NCBI GenBank assembly: GCA_035526665.1
Contig: DATLBY010000222.1
Coordinates: forward strand, 1 to 5,361
Direction of reading: 5' to 3'
DNA: 5,361 bases
Source of the DNA: DATLBY01 sp035526665
GTDB taxonomy: Bacteria > Acidobacteriota > Terriglobia > Bryobacterales > Bryobacteraceae
A model generated the notes under the pieces. The model saw only the letters and a program-made list of their open reading frames with translations. It was not told the origin of the DNA and ran no database searches. Both the position numbers and the translations under genes were made by a program. Below, piece by piece: positions 4,444 through 5,361 of this stretch (positions are counted from its first letter, which is position 1; each line of letters starts with the position of its first letter).

Positions 4444-5361
4444 ATGACCTTCCTCACCACAAAGCCCGCCTCTGCAGAACAGAGCCGTCTTATTCTCTGG
4501 GCTGGATTTGGCGGTCTTCTGCTGCTGATGGCGTTCGCCGGTGTGACTGCCATCCGGCAACTGCGCACCATACAGATCCGGACCGAACAGGTGCAGCGGG
4601 ACTTCGTCGATCGCGACCGGCTCCTGCATGAGATTCGCTCGGACCTCTATAGCTCCGGAACTTACGTACGCGATTACCTGCTGGAGCCCGAACCGCGCAA
4701 GGCTCACCTGCATCTTGCCGATTTGAACCGGACCCGCCAGAGCATGGACGCCGCACTCGGGAACTATTCCCGCCTGGTAACCTCGCCCGCCGCCACCCCG
4801 TTTCTTGCCTTGAATCGCGCCTTGGTGGATTACTGGCAGGTTCTCGATCCGGTTTTTAGCTGGAGCCCGGAGCAGCGACGGGACACTGGCTATGCGTTCC
4901 TGCGTGACCAGGTGATGCCGCGGCGCGTGCAGATGCTCACCATCGCGGATCAGATTGCCTCTGTGAATGAGCGCCAGCTGGCCGACCGCAATGAACGCAT
5001 GGCCGAACTCTATGCCCAGCTTCGCAGCCGTATGGCGCTCACCATCTCGCTCACACTCGCGCTCGGTTTGGCGCTGGCGGCCTTCAGCGTCCGCCGCATT
5101 CTGCGCTTAGAGAACGAAGCCGGCGAGCGTTATCGGGAGATTGAGCGCGCACGCGAGGACTTGGCTGAACTGTCGGCGCGCCTGGTGCAGGCGCAGGAGA
5201 GCGAACGCCGCGCCATCGCCCGCGAGCTGCATGATGAAGTAGGGCAATCCATCTCCGCGCTGTTGGTGGGTTTAAGCAATTTGAATGCCGCCGTTCCGGT
5301 GCGCGTAAAGCTGGATGTCCAGAGCCACCTGGACGGGCTCCGCCAGCTGGCGGAGAGCAGC
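4444..5361 (+). CDS. membrane sensor histidine kinase, NarL/HisKA_3 type, 3' truncated by the window
   Basis: 306 codons are visible and remain open at the edge. Order: short cytoplasmic start (1-15); membrane helix 1 (about 16-37, LILWAGFGGLLLLMAFAGVT); an outside sensor region (about 38-196) that looks entirely helical, with SDLYSSGTYVRDYLLEPEP near its start; membrane helix 2 (about 197-216, MALTISLTLALGLALAAF); a charged coiled-coil signalling helix (about 217-255); and a HisKA_3 dimerisation domain with H-box ARELHDEVGQ, where His263 is the expected phosphorylated residue. The ATP-binding domain must lie beyond the edge. Such kinases normally signal to a LuxR/NarL-type response regulator, probably encoded next. 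The ATG is 9 nt after the transporter's stop with no Shine-Dalgarno sequence, which suggests translational coupling. The sensor resembles four-helix-bundle modules (CHASE3 or 4HB_MCP-like), but I cannot assign it. It may sense the transported compound. Confidence 0.9.
   Translation, partial: MTFLTTKPASAEQSRLILWAGFGGLLLLMAFAGVTAIRQLRTIQIRTEQVQRDFVDRDRLLHEIRSDLYSSGTYVRDYLLEPEPRKAHLHLADLNRTRQSMDAALGNYSRLVTSPAATPFLALNRALVDYWQVLDPVFSWSPEQRRDTGYAFLRDQVMPRRVQMLTIADQIASVNERQLADRNERMAELYAQLRSRMALTISLTLALGLALAAFSVRRILRLENEAGERYREIERAREDLAELSARLVQAQESERRAIARELHDEVGQSISALLVGLSNLNAAVPVRVKLDVQSHLDGLRQLAESS

Noticed and set aside
3795..4631. Plus-strand frame of 278 codons crossing the transporter/kinase junction
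   Set aside because: It is Arg-rich and low in complexity, runs through two well-supported genes in another frame, and has no ribosome binding site.
4003..4713. Minus-strand frame of 236 codons opposite the transporter and kinase
   Set aside because: It is Gln/Gly/Ala-rich shadow sequence opposite two clearly recognised proteins.

Overview
The window looks like high-GC DNA from a Gram-negative soil-type bacterium. An acidobacterium of the Solibacter/Bryobacter kind is my best guess. The guess rests on the combination of a DcaP-like porin, secreted Gly/Asn/Tyr-repeat and small TPR proteins, and a NarL-type histidine kinase with an all-helical sensor region. It is a resemblance from memory, not a database result.

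Layout, left to right. (1) Bases 1-98, minus strand: the first ~32 codons of an exported protein that runs off the left edge, with a strong Shine-Dalgarno sequence and a TTG start. (2) Bases 99-201: a divergent promoter region containing three TGTT-type units spaced exactly 11 bp apart, resembling a Pho box or other OmpR-family operator. (3) 202-1251, plus: an outer-membrane porin. (4) 1279-1752, plus: rpiB, ribose-5-phosphate isomerase B. (5) 1727-2098, minus: a small exported TPR-like protein whose 3' end overlaps rpiB tail to tail by 26 bp, with a perfect hairpin inside the overlap. (6) 2112-3059, minus: an exported protein with two cysteine-paired domains joined by a YGNNGx hexapeptide-repeat linker. 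It lies 13 nt upstream of the TPR gene and probably shares its operon. (7) 3060-3180: a second divergent promoter region. A 17-bp palindrome there contains the ribosome binding site of gene 6. (8) 3181-4434, plus: an OFA-type major facilitator transporter. (9) 4444-5361, plus: a membrane histidine kinase cut by the right edge just after its H-box, 9 nt behind the transporter.

The window is mainly about the cell envelope: one porin, three exported proteins, one inner-membrane transporter and one membrane sensor, plus one sugar-phosphate enzyme. The closest functional link visible is the transporter-kinase pair, which may sense and import a related compound.

The most unusual signals are regulatory. 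The three plus-strand genes that follow intergenic DNA start with GTG or TTG, have no Shine-Dalgarno sequence, and carry a TANNNT hexamer exactly 6 nt before the start codon, as expected for leaderless mRNAs. All three minus-strand genes have clear Shine-Dalgarno sequences. One of these sits in a hairpin that could hide it. I saw no CRISPR array, tRNA, rRNA, insertion sequence or integrase, and no convincing new multi-gene system.
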